NCBI RefSeq assembly: GCF_000813825.1
Contig: NZ_JWTA01000004.1
Coordinates: 186,001 to 250,000 of the forward strand
DNA: 64,000 bases
Source: Chryseobacterium taiwanense
GTDB taxonomy: Bacteria; Bacteroidota; Bacteroidia; Flavobacteriales; Weeksellaceae
Reading direction: 5' to 3'
Part shown: positions 7,392 to 14,966 of the stretch, piece by piece
Position numbering within the stretch: the first letter of the stretch is position 1
How the letters are laid out: the number at the start of each line of letters is the position of its first letter
The notes under the pieces: model-generated
What the model was told of the DNA's origin: nothing
Databases searched by the model: none
The model's input: the letters and a program-made list of their open reading frames with translations, nothing else
Translations under genes and position numbers: made by a program

Positions 7392-8696
7392 CTATGGTGC
7401 CATTATTTGATCGATCATAAAGAATGCTTTAGTGGTACTACATGTTCCTGAAGGGCATGTTGTTGTATTTCCTACACTGGCAGGAGATGAAGAACCCATC
7501 ATATAATACAGTTTATAGAATACCTTTTCATTTCCATCATTCGTCGTCCAAGAATATAGACGCTGTTCCGGCATTCCTCCGGCATAGGTTTCAGGATCTC
7601 CCCAAAATGGGTTGGTAGATCCGGTCTGAATTCTTGCTCCTGTAGTAGCGTCGATGAGACTCGCACTTGATGTCGCATTATCACCAGCCCAGGCATTAGG
7701 AGGAAGTCTAAGCTGATTGTGTTGGTACCCTCCTGCTCCGCTCCATAAATAGTGTCCGTTTGAAATCACTTCAACATTCGCACTGCTGTTATTTCGTATT
7801 TGCAAATTCACTTGTGAAAAGGCAACTCCTTCCGGAATAAAGGTTCTTACGGAAAATTTACCGTCAGGAGTGGTGATTGAGAGCGCATATCCGTTTCTTC
7901 CATTATCTGAAGTGGCAACCAAAGGCCCCATTACGGCAATATTCTTCACTTCTGCAAGCTGTTGCTGCCCTATAGTAATGGTACATGTCCCGGAATAGAA
8001 AGGGATTACCGTATTATCAATTGTAAAAGAGGTGGTGGTTGGAGAACTTACAGTTGGAGTTCCTGTGATAGCAAAGGTTAATTCTCCATTCCCCGCTTCA
8101 AGTAATCCTTCCTGCAGAATAAGTGTTAAGCCATTAGAAGTCACCGAAACTCCCGGGCTGTATTTTCCTCCATTTCCTCCGGTATAAGGAATTTTCACAA
8201 TTCCTGCATAAGGCGTCCCTGAAATATAACTGGACGGACTTAAGGTAGCTCCGGCACATTCCAAAGTAGAAATAGAAGGCGGTGTAGATGTTGCGGATAT
8301 TAAGGCTCTCCATTCGCTTCCATTCCAAAAGTAATAACCTTGTGAAAGAGTACTCCCACTGTTATAGACTAATAATCCTGTCGCATTGGCAGCAGCACTC
8401 AGCTGGAAGGTAGAAGAGGTTAAGTTTACCCTTGGAACAAGCATCCCTTTGTTGGTTGAAACGATGTCCAGCATCGAAGAAGCATCCGGAGATGTCGTTC
8501 CAATCCCGGTAGCTCCGGTAGAGGTAATGGTAAAGTCATTTGCTTGTTGTGTAGTAGAGGGAACTCCGGTAGAAGGGTTATCTTTTGCCCCATCTACATG
8601 CAGGACTCCCTGCGGATTGGGCGTATTAACACCTACTTGGGCTTTGATGATTACCGTCAGCATGAAACATGCCAACAACGTTACTTTGTTTTTCAT
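7392..8696 (-). CDS. Secreted surface protein of unknown function
   Basis: A 434-residue exported protein. An N-terminal signal peptide ends near IIKAQ. Next comes a region common to many flavobacterial surface proteins: VGVNTPNPQGVLHVDG, then GIGTTSPDASSMLDIVSTNKGMLVPRV and LVYNSGSTLSQGYYFWNGSEW. This part resembles fibre-like collar sequences. The rest is rich in Thr, Ser and Gly and probably beta-structured. The C-terminus has no recognisable T9SS sorting domain and there is no lipobox. The function is unknown; adhesion is a guess only. No operon partner is visible. Confidence 0.7.
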   Translation of the reverse strand: MKNKVTLLACFMLTVIIKAQVGVNTPNPQGVLHVDGAKDNPSTGVPSTTQQANDFTITSTGATGIGTTSPDASSMLDIVSTNKGMLVPRVNLTSSTFQLSAAANATGLLVYNSGSTLSQGYYFWNGSEWRALISATSTPPSISTLECAGATLSPSSYISGTPYAGIVKIPYTGGNGGKYSPGVSVTSNGLTLILQEGLLEAGNGELTFAITGTPTVSSPTTTSFTIDNTVIPFYSGTCTITIGQQQLAEVKNIAVMGPLVATSDNGRNGYALSITTPDGKFSVRTFIPEGVAFSQVNLQIRNNSSANVEVISNGHYLWSGAGGYQHNQLRLPPNAWAGDNATSSASLIDATTGARIQTGSTNPFWGDPETYAGGMPEQRLYSWTTNDGNEKVFYKLYYMMGSSSPASVGNTTTCPSGTCSTTKAFFMIDQIMAP

Positions 8697-9515
8697 AATT
8701 TTTGTGCATTTGGGTTATTATTAAGTTTTTATTTTGAGGGGAAATCTTAATATTATGAGAAAATGTAACTTTTATATTTTTATGATCCAGAAGAAAAATA
8801 TATACTCTGCGTATCCTTATAAGAAAATACAAATAATCTAATTATAATAGTTATATATTAAATTATTGTTAAGGGTCGAAATTAAATTTTATGTGATCAT
8901 TTTTATCACCATAAAAATTTAATACACTGATTATCTGATTAGTTAATTTTATCCAAATGTAGTGAAAAAATAAATCAATTACTATATTTAATTCAATTTT
9001 ATTCATTAATAATAATTAAAATAAAAAATTAAATCTAAAAATAAGTTAGTAAAATATATTATTTAAGTTAATTTTTATTTAATATTTTAAATCAAAATTA
9101 AGAATATTAAAAAATGATAAGGCAATAAAATAATTGAACGAAAAGCTCATTATAATAACCGATTTCATTTATTTCCATGAAGTAATAATCTGCCCTATTC
9201 CTATGATATGTACAATGAGTATAGTCGTAAAAAAATGGACATAAAACCATTAAATTTTTATCAAATAAAATGTATTTATTTTTTCAAATCTATAGTAAAT
9301 CATTTCAATATCTTGATGTTTATCATACTAAATTGAAGTATTTTTCAAAAAAAATCAAGTACCTTTATACTATAATTACATCATTACAATATTCCTAATT
9401 CATTTGATTTGAATGTTGTATGAATTAGAGTCTGCCTCTTCATAGGAATATTTTTTTGTCATGTATGGCCTTTACCGTTCATTCACATACATACTAACCC
9501 AAATAACATATTATT
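8697..9515. other. 819-bp very AT-rich intergenic region
   Basis: It separates two divergently transcribed genes. On the minus strand, TACATTTG (plus coordinates 8954-8961) matches the -7 consensus but is far from the surface-protein start. No credible gene, RNA or repeat was found. Confidence 0.5.
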
Positions 9516-10370
9516 ATGAAATCACCCATTTTTCTAATTGTGATTGCATTGGCTTTAACAAGCTGTGTAAGTTCAAAAAAGTATACAGAACTCCAATCGA
9601 GATTTGATGCTGCGAATTCAGAAAATGTAAGATATAAAACTGAACTCGCTTCGGGAAAAACAAGGATAAATAGCCTTGAAGAAGCCATTGAATCTGAAAA
9701 GAAATCTAATCTTCAACTGCAAAAAACATTAAGTTCTTCACAAAACTTATTGGCTGACTGTTTAGCCGGAAGCAAACAAGGAGGCGCTAATATTGCAAAG
9801 CTGGTAGATGAGATTAAAGAGTCTAACAGATATATTCAGCATTTGGTAAATACCAAAAATAAAAGTGACTCTTTAAATATGGTTCTTACCAATAACCTTA
9901 CGCGTTCATTGAGTAGAGAGGAACTAAGAGATGTTGATATACAAGTTCTTAAAGGCGTTGTTTATATCTCACTTTCAGATAATATGCTTTATAAATCAGG
10001 AGATTACCACGTAAGCGATGTAGCAGGAGCTACGTTAACTAAAATCGCAAAAATCATTAAAGATTACAAAGATTATGACGTTCTTATTGAAGGGAATACC
10101 GATAACGTCCCTATATCCCGAGAAAACATAAGAAACAACTGGGACTTAAGTACCTTAAGAGCTTCATCCGTGGTACAGGAACTTCAAAATAAATATGGCG
10201 TTGATCCGAGCCGTTTAACCGCCGGAGGACGTGGAGAATACAATCCTTTGGTTGCCAATGATACGGAAGCCGGACGTGCTAAAAACAGAAGAACGCAAAT
10301 TATCATCACTCCAAAACTGGATCAATTCATGGAATTGATTGGTCAAGCACCGACTGAGAAATCAAATTAA
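9516..10370 (+). CDS. OmpA-family lipoprotein, peptidoglycan-binding
   Basis: A 284-residue outer-membrane lipoprotein expected to anchor the envelope to peptidoglycan. The signal peptide ends in a lipobox, LTSC, with Cys17. Residues about 25-110 form a likely coiled coil rich in Glu, Lys and Ser. The C-terminal OmpA/MotB domain shows VLIEGNTDNVPI, NNWDLSTLRASSVV, LTAGGRGEYNPL and AKNRRTQIII, which contain the residues that usually contact diaminopimelate. It is a single-gene unit followed by a strong terminator. Confidence 0.88.
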   Translation: MKSPIFLIVIALALTSCVSSKKYTELQSRFDAANSENVRYKTELASGKTRINSLEEAIESEKKSNLQLQKTLSSSQNLLADCLAGSKQGGANIAKLVDEIKESNRYIQHLVNTKNKSDSLNMVLTNNLTRSLSREELRDVDIQVLKGVVYISLSDNMLYKSGDYHVSDVAGATLTKIAKIIKDYKDYDVLIEGNTDNVPISRENIRNNWDLSTLRASSVVQELQNKYGVDPSRLTAGGRGEYNPLVANDTEAGRAKNRRTQIIITPKLDQFMELIGQAPTEKSN

Positions 10371-10423
10371 TGACTATTCCTTTTTGTTTTAAATAGCAAT
10401 AGTGAAAAATATTTATGATAATA

Positions 10424-10452
10424 AAAAACCTACTGATATTCAGTAGGTTTTT
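10424..10452. terminator. Bidirectional terminator
   Basis: A 13-bp perfect stem, AAAAACCTACTGA with TCAGTAGGTTTTT, has a 3-nt loop and is flanked by A and T runs. It serves the OmpA-type gene and the convergent gene ending at 10507. Confidence 0.85.
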
Positions 10453-10506
10453 ATTTATTTTCAGTGTAGATGAAAACTTTCAATCGTAACCTTCTATATC
10501 TTTGAA

Positions 10507-11625
10507 TTAATGGTCTTGCTTACCTCTTTTTGGAGTTTTGGTAATGTTTGGAATGAAAATCAAATAGTCGTACCCTTTTATAATTCTATCCAGTTCCAAA
10601 TCCTCAACTTTAAGTTTCTTTTTAGAAATTGCTTGTTTCAAAGGTCTTAAATCATAAGCATACCAATTGTCATCTTTTATAACGGATAAGAAAGATTTAT
10701 ATTTATCATCCTCTTCTTTTCCAACGATCATGATGTGTAATGAATTTCGGTAATTTGCTTCCTCAATATTAGAAACCAGGTTACCAATATCGAATACTTC
10801 CATCAAACTCTCTCCTTTAGGCATGTGATTAGCTCCAAATTTAAAAAGATTCTTTTTGTCTTTCCATTCAGGGAGTTTTTCAAAAACCAGGTGTTTCATA
10901 TATTGAACTCTTAACCGATGAATTCGATTTAAATAGAAACTCCTGCTTAGTTTTAGCGCTTCAAGCTGCTCTTTCTCATTGGCTGATAAATTGAGAGAGC
11001 TCAATGCGTTCATTTTTGCCAGGAAATCATCTGAGAACAAATAGAATGTGGTATTGTTTTTTGTATCATAAGCAGCGGAATTAGCGATCAACTGCGCATA
11101 AATTTCTTTTGCTTTTGCATTTTTGGACTGTTTACTCAATTCCGAAAATAATAATCGGTCTGAAAATAAACTAATTTGCTCTGTTCCGTATGCTTTGATA
11201 TTATGCTGAATTATATTTTTGAATAAATCAAACTCAGCTTCGCCTTGTAAAAAAGATAAAGCCGAACCAGATTCATTGCGGAATTTGTCTAGTTCAGCAG
11301 GAGATAAAGTTTTAATTTTTGTCGATATAGTGTTGATTGTATAAGGGTCAACTTCCAGAATATAGTTGTCGAACTTAACCGTATTGATGATGGCGTTCGT
11401 AAAGTAAGGGACTTCATTGGTAAAATGCGCCTCACCTAATAACACAGAATTGTTTTTGTTGATTTCATCCTGTAGGGTTATCCATCCTTTGCCTTCGAAA
11501 GTATTGGTATTGTTTTTTTGAAAGGTAGAATAGTTTTTTTGAACTAAACTATCCATTAATATGGTTTGGGCGTAACTGAAATTGGCAATAAAAAGAGGGA
11601 AAATCAGTAGTCGGGTTATCTTCAT
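10507..11625 (-). CDS. Exported EreA/ChaN-superfamily-like protein
   Basis: A 372-residue protein with a signal peptide ending near FSYAQ. LLGEAHFTNEVPYF near residue 62 and FKFGANHMPKG near residue 265 look like the paired Glu-His and Gly-Asn-His motifs of the erythromycin-esterase/ChaN/TraB-type hydrolase superfamily. The region between is helical and charged. No substrate can be inferred, and a macrolide role is not supported. The gene shares its upstream region with the orphan ABC ATPase, where a LytTR-like repeat lies, so it may also be controlled by that system. Confidence 0.5.
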   Translation of the reverse strand: MKITRLLIFPLFIANFSYAQTILMDSLVQKNYSTFQKNNTNTFEGKGWITLQDEINKNNSVLLGEAHFTNEVPYFTNAIINTVKFDNYILEVDPYTINTISTKIKTLSPAELDKFRNESGSALSFLQGEAEFDLFKNIIQHNIKAYGTEQISLFSDRLLFSELSKQSKNAKAKEIYAQLIANSAAYDTKNNTTFYLFSDDFLAKMNALSSLNLSANEKEQLEALKLSRSFYLNRIHRLRVQYMKHLVFEKLPEWKDKKNLFKFGANHMPKGESLMEVFDIGNLVSNIEEANYRNSLHIMIVGKEEDDKYKSFLSVIKDDNWYAYDLRPLKQAISKKKLKVEDLELDRIIKGYDYLIFIPNITKTPKRGKQDH

Positions 11626-11692
11626 TTATTTTTTTTTGAAAGATACAATATATTGATGCAATAAATTGATTACTTTAAAAGATTACACATAG

Positions 11693-11724
11693 TTTCGTCT
11701 AGTAAATACTCGCTTTTGTATAGA
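11693..11724 (+). promoter_or_regulatory. Candidate LytTR-type direct repeat upstream of the orphan ATPase
   Basis: TTTCGTCTAG (11693-11702) and TTTTGTATAG (11714-11723) match at 8 of 10 positions with a period of exactly 21 bp. The second unit matches the repeat upstream of the LytS/LytTR operon (14469-14501), in the same orientation relative to the gene and at a similar distance from the start codon (65 versus about 54 nt). Confidence 0.55.
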
Positions 11725-11788
11725 TTTAATTTTATTTATATCTATTTTTTTCACCTTAGCAAGAATAAACACTTTTTCACAAAATTAA

Positions 11789-12616
11789 ATGGAAGATTTA
11801 CACATCCAAAACGAGTATACAACCAAGTTAAAACATTATACCACACATAAAAATGATCTAAAAAATACAACAAACCACCTAAAAGGTATTGCTATAAAAA
11901 ATGTTTCATTTCGATTTGGAGGTTTTCAATCATCTTCTGTTCTAAATGATATTTCCTTTTTTATTCCAGAAGGAAAAACCACAGCAATAGTTGGAGAAAG
12001 CGGAAGCGGCAAGACTACTCTAATGAAAATCTTATTAATGCACTACACTCCGACTAATGGTATGATTGAATATAATAATCCTGAGATTAAGAACGTTTCC
12101 CACTTAAATCTTATGGATCATTGCGGTGCAGTAATGCAAAATGGAACTATTTTTTCAGATACCATAGAAAAAAACATTACAGTCGGAGCTAAAAATATCG
12201 ATTATCAAATGTTAGATAAATCAATATACATTTCGAATATTGGGCCATTTATTGCCAATCTCCCTTTAAGTCTTACTACAAAAATTGGTATTGAACATCC
12301 TATTTCGGGAGGAGAAAAGCAAAAAATATTGATAGCAAGAGCTATTTATAAAAATCCTAAGTACCTCTTTTTTGATGAAGCTACGAGCGCACTTGACTCC
12401 AATAATGAAAGAATAATATATGATAATTTACAGGAATGTTTTAAAAATAAAACGGTAGTTGTTATTGCTAATCGACTATCCACCATAAAAAGTGCTGATC
12501 AAATTGTTGTCTTAAAAGATGGTACAATCGCTGAAATCGGAAATCATCAAAGTCTTCTGAAAAATAAATCCACTTACTACAACTTGGTAAAGCATCAACT
12601 AGATGTTTGTAATTAA
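11789..12616 (+). CDS. Orphan ABC exporter ATPase domain (bacteriocin-exporter type), no membrane domain
   Basis: A 275-residue nucleotide-binding domain of the kind that ends peptidase-containing or MsbA-like exporters. Walker A (GESGSGKTT), Q-loop (VMQNGTIFSD), signature (SGGEKQ), Walker B (YLFFDEATSALD) and D-loop are all present. The switch histidine of the usual AHRLS motif is asparagine (IANRLS, Asn228). There are no transmembrane or peptidase domains. An in-frame TAA directly before the ATG fixes the start, so the first about 30 residues are a short unrelated leader. It could be a remnant of an exporter or a protein that works with separate subunits. Confidence 0.8.
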   Translation: MEDLHIQNEYTTKLKHYTTHKNDLKNTTNHLKGIAIKNVSFRFGGFQSSSVLNDISFFIPEGKTTAIVGESGSGKTTLMKILLMHYTPTNGMIEYNNPEIKNVSHLNLMDHCGAVMQNGTIFSDTIEKNITVGAKNIDYQMLDKSIYISNIGPFIANLPLSLTTKIGIEHPISGGEKQKILIARAIYKNPKYLFFDEATSALDSNNERIIYDNLQECFKNKTVVVIANRLSTIKSADQIVVLKDGTIAEIGNHQSLLKNKSTYYNLVKHQLDVCN

Positions 12617-12626
12617 ATATTTTATG

Positions 12627-13346
12627 TTATTTCTTATGACTTTTTCTTACCAGCTTGTCTAAAAACTCATCCCGATAAATGTTTCCAATCGGGATATCCC
12701 GATCAAGAATCTTTATAATGTTATTATCAAAGCTGGAAATGTATGAAATATTAACTATATACGATTTACTCACCCTTATAAAATAATCTAAAGAAAGTTG
12801 ATTGTGAATGGTTCTAAGGTTCAGATTGGTGAGGATTCTCTCTCCATCCACAAGAAATATAATGACGTAATCCTTTAGCCCTTCAATATATAAAATTGTA
12901 TTCATGTCAACTTTCACAAATTGACGGTCAGCTCTTACCATAATATAATTATTTAAAAACTCGACTGACGAATCCACAGAATTATTTTTTAGTAAATCTG
13001 AGTATTCAATCGCTTTATTAACAGCCCTATGAAATCTATTTCTATTTATAGGTTTTACTAAATAGTCTATTGCCTCCACCTCATAACTGTCTAAAGCATG
13101 CTCTGCATGTGCGGTGATAAAAATAATCATTGCATTTTTACGTATAGATCTTGCGAAGTCAATACCGTTAATTCCCGGCATACGTATATCAAGGAATATA
13201 AGGTCTACAGACTTATTCACCAAAAAAGCCAATGCCTCTGCGGCTTTACTAAAACTACCTATGATTTTAATATTCTGATACTCTTCAAGTAACATATTCA
13301 ATCCTACTCTTGCTAATGGTTCATCATCTACAATAATACATTTCAT
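12627..13346 (-). CDS. LytTR-family response regulator
   Basis: A 239-residue transcription factor. The receiver domain (1-120) has the acidic pocket DDE at 7-9, the phospho-acceptor Asp53 (FLDIRMPG), and the conserved Lys in YLVKPI. The C-terminal LytTR DNA-binding domain (about 135-235) contains YIEGLKDYVIIFL and FIRVSKSYIVNI. It overlaps the histidine kinase gene by 4 bp (ATGA), so the two are translationally coupled. LytTR proteins bind direct repeats spaced about two helical turns, and such repeats occur upstream of this operon and of the neighbouring ATPase. It converges with the ATPase gene with a 10-bp gap. Confidence 0.9.
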   Translation of the reverse strand: MKCIIVDDEPLARVGLNMLLEEYQNIKIIGSFSKAAEALAFLVNKSVDLIFLDIRMPGINGIDFARSIRKNAMIIFITAHAEHALDSYEVEAIDYLVKPINRNRFHRAVNKAIEYSDLLKNNSVDSSVEFLNNYIMVRADRQFVKVDMNTILYIEGLKDYVIIFLVDGERILTNLNLRTIHNQLSLDYFIRVSKSYIVNISYISSFDNNIIKILDRDIPIGNIYRDEFLDKLVRKSHKK

Positions 13347-14416
13347 AAATTGATTTTTAAAATAACCGTATAAAAATCCTTCTCATCTTCAATAGTTAAA
13401 TTATGTCTATCCGGATAAAGTATTGCCAATCTCTGTTTAACATTGGGAAGCCCAAATCCTTCCTGTCGATTTCGAAGCTTAGAATTATTTTCTTTTGGGT
13501 TTCTACAAGTAAAAACCAGTTCCTCAGATGACCATTCAAATACAATATCAACAAATGCTTTACTATCAGAATTCGCGTTATGTTTTACTGCATTTTCGAC
13601 AAAAGGCATGAATATAAGTGGCTGAATTTCGACTTGTGTATGAATCCCGATTTTCACAATTTCGAAATTAAAACAATCTCTTCTCACCTTCTCTAGGTTT
13701 AAAAAATTTCTCAAGAAAGAGATCTCTGAGCTCAACAAAACCATATTTCGACTTGCATCATAAAGTTGATATCTTAAAAAATCAGAAAGCTCACCTAGAA
13801 TGCAAATTGCTTTTGCAGGTTCCGTTCTTATTAAAACTTCCGTATTATTAAGCATATTAAAAAGAAAATGAGGACTTATATTAGCCTTTAACAAATTGAG
13901 TTCTGTTTGTATCAGATTATTTTTAAGCTCAAGAATAACATAATGACCTTTAATCCACTTTTGAAATAATTTAAAAGCAGCAGATGCTGCACAAAGTAAA
14001 ACGATAACGATACTGTATACTAAACCTCCCCACCAAAAGGTTTTCTGAGAAATATACTCCGGTTCCATTTGAGGGTTTGAAATAAAATAAATCCAGGTAA
14101 AAAAGACTAAAACTATATAAAATACAACAATTGAAGAAAATAATAAAACAATATACCTTCCATATTTTCCTCTACATAAAATCTTAGGAATAAAATAAAA
14201 AATATTAAAAATTATGGGTGAAAAAATAGCAATAAGAAGTCCTAAATTAAAAAGCCACAAAGTTTTCAGACTCTCGTCGTGAGTAATAATTAAAGTAAAT
14301 ATAAAAAACACAAAAACCACTGAAAAAAAAAGAGCTCTACGATAAACACTCAATTTTTCATGTATAAAAAAATTGAGAACTGCGCTCTCCTTAATTTCAC
14401 TATTCAGCCCTTCCAT
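13343..14416 (-). CDS. LytS/YpdA-like sensor histidine kinase
   Basis: A 357-residue inner-membrane sensor. Four hydrophobic segments occupy about residues 25-155, with the fourth ending near FKLFQKW. The histidine kinase domain of the LytS class follows, with the phospho-acceptor His183 in ISPHFLFNMLNN and the ATPase motifs FVENAVKHN and GFGLPNVKQRL. There is no separate extracytoplasmic sensor domain, so the signal is probably sensed within or near the membrane. It is the first gene of the two-component operon and is preceded by a perfect 12-bp direct repeat with a 21-bp period. Confidence 0.9.
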   Translation of the reverse strand: MEGLNSEIKESAVLNFFIHEKLSVYRRALFFSVVFVFFIFTLIITHDESLKTLWLFNLGLLIAIFSPIIFNIFYFIPKILCRGKYGRYIVLLFSSIVVFYIVLVFFTWIYFISNPQMEPEYISQKTFWWGGLVYSIVIVLLCAASAAFKLFQKWIKGHYVILELKNNLIQTELNLLKANISPHFLFNMLNNTEVLIRTEPAKAICILGELSDFLRYQLYDASRNMVLLSSEISFLRNFLNLEKVRRDCFNFEIVKIGIHTQVEIQPLIFMPFVENAVKHNANSDSKAFVDIVFEWSSEELVFTCRNPKENNSKLRNRQEGFGLPNVKQRLAILYPDRHNLTIEDEKDFYTVILKINL

Positions 14417-14468
14417 TATTACTTTTGAACGTACTAATTTATATAATTGTTAAAAATTTCAACCACTA

Positions 14469-14501
14469 TTCTATACAAAACCATAATATTTCTATACAAA
14501 A
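14469..14501 (-). promoter_or_regulatory. Perfect 12-bp direct repeat, candidate LytTR operator
   Basis: TTTTGTATAGAA on the minus strand occurs twice (14480-14469 and 14501-14490) with a period of 21 bp, 53-85 nt upstream of the kinase start. The spacing is that of known LytTR binding sites, which suggests autoregulation. Confidence 0.65.
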
Positions 14502-14601
14502 GATAAATTTTCTGTTTTTCATTTATGAAAATCTCAAACTAGACTAAAAAACTTTCTAACCCTTAGCATAATCCTAATTTTTGAAACTAGCGTTAAAACA
14601 A

Positions 14602-14635
14602 AAAACGCTGTAAACATTCATGCTTACAGCGTTTT
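14602..14635 (-). terminator. Terminator downstream of tRNA-Ser
   Basis: A 12-bp perfect stem, AAAACGCTGTAA (14602-14613) with TTACAGCGTTTT (14624-14635), lies 21 bp past the 3' end of the minus-strand tRNA and ends in T on that strand. Confidence 0.75.
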
Positions 14636-14656
14636 AGCTTATTTTGGATTTCCAAA

Positions 14657-14744
14657 TGGCGGAGAGTGAGGGATTCGAACCCCCGGACCTGTTACAGTCA
14701 ACAGTTTTCAAGACTGCCGCAATCGACCACTCTGCCAACTCTCC
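14657..14744 (-). tRNA. tRNA-Ser (anticodon UGA)
   Basis: An 88-nt gene including an encoded CCA end (14657-14659). The acceptor stem pairs GGAGAGT with the 3' strand. The T-arm contains GGTTCGAATCC. The anticodon loop CTTGAAA gives UGA (plus positions 14708-14710). A long variable arm is present, as expected for a class II tRNA-Ser. Confidence 0.95.
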
Positions 14745-14921
14745 ATAAACTCCGATTCTATCGTCGTTTTCAGTGGTGCAAATATAGAACTATTTTTGAT
14801 ATTGCCAAAATTATTTTTTAACAATTATTTAAAAAAGCACTTATAACTCTATGTTTCAGGATAAAAAATTATATTTTCTATTTTAAAATTTTCCGGAAAA
14901 CTTCGTGGGATATTCAAAAAT

Positions 14922-14952
14922 AAAAGAGGCAGTTTAATATAACCGCCTCTTT
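14922..14952 (-). terminator. Terminator of the 601-residue protein gene
   Basis: The stem GAGGC/GCCTC, extended by A and T runs (AAAGAGGC at 14923-14930 with GCCTCTTT at 14945-14952), lies 15 bp past the stop codon on the minus strand. Confidence 0.7.
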
Positions 14953-14966
14953 ATTCATTCTTTATT

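Noticed and set aside
8386-8724. Plus-strand frame of 112 codons antisense to the surface protein
   Set aside because: It is fully opposite a well-supported secreted protein, has no family features, and arises from the codon pattern of the real gene.
14417-14600. Small bacteriocin precursor gene near the LytTR operon
   Set aside because: I searched both outer gaps of the module by eye for a short frame with a double-Gly leader and found none.
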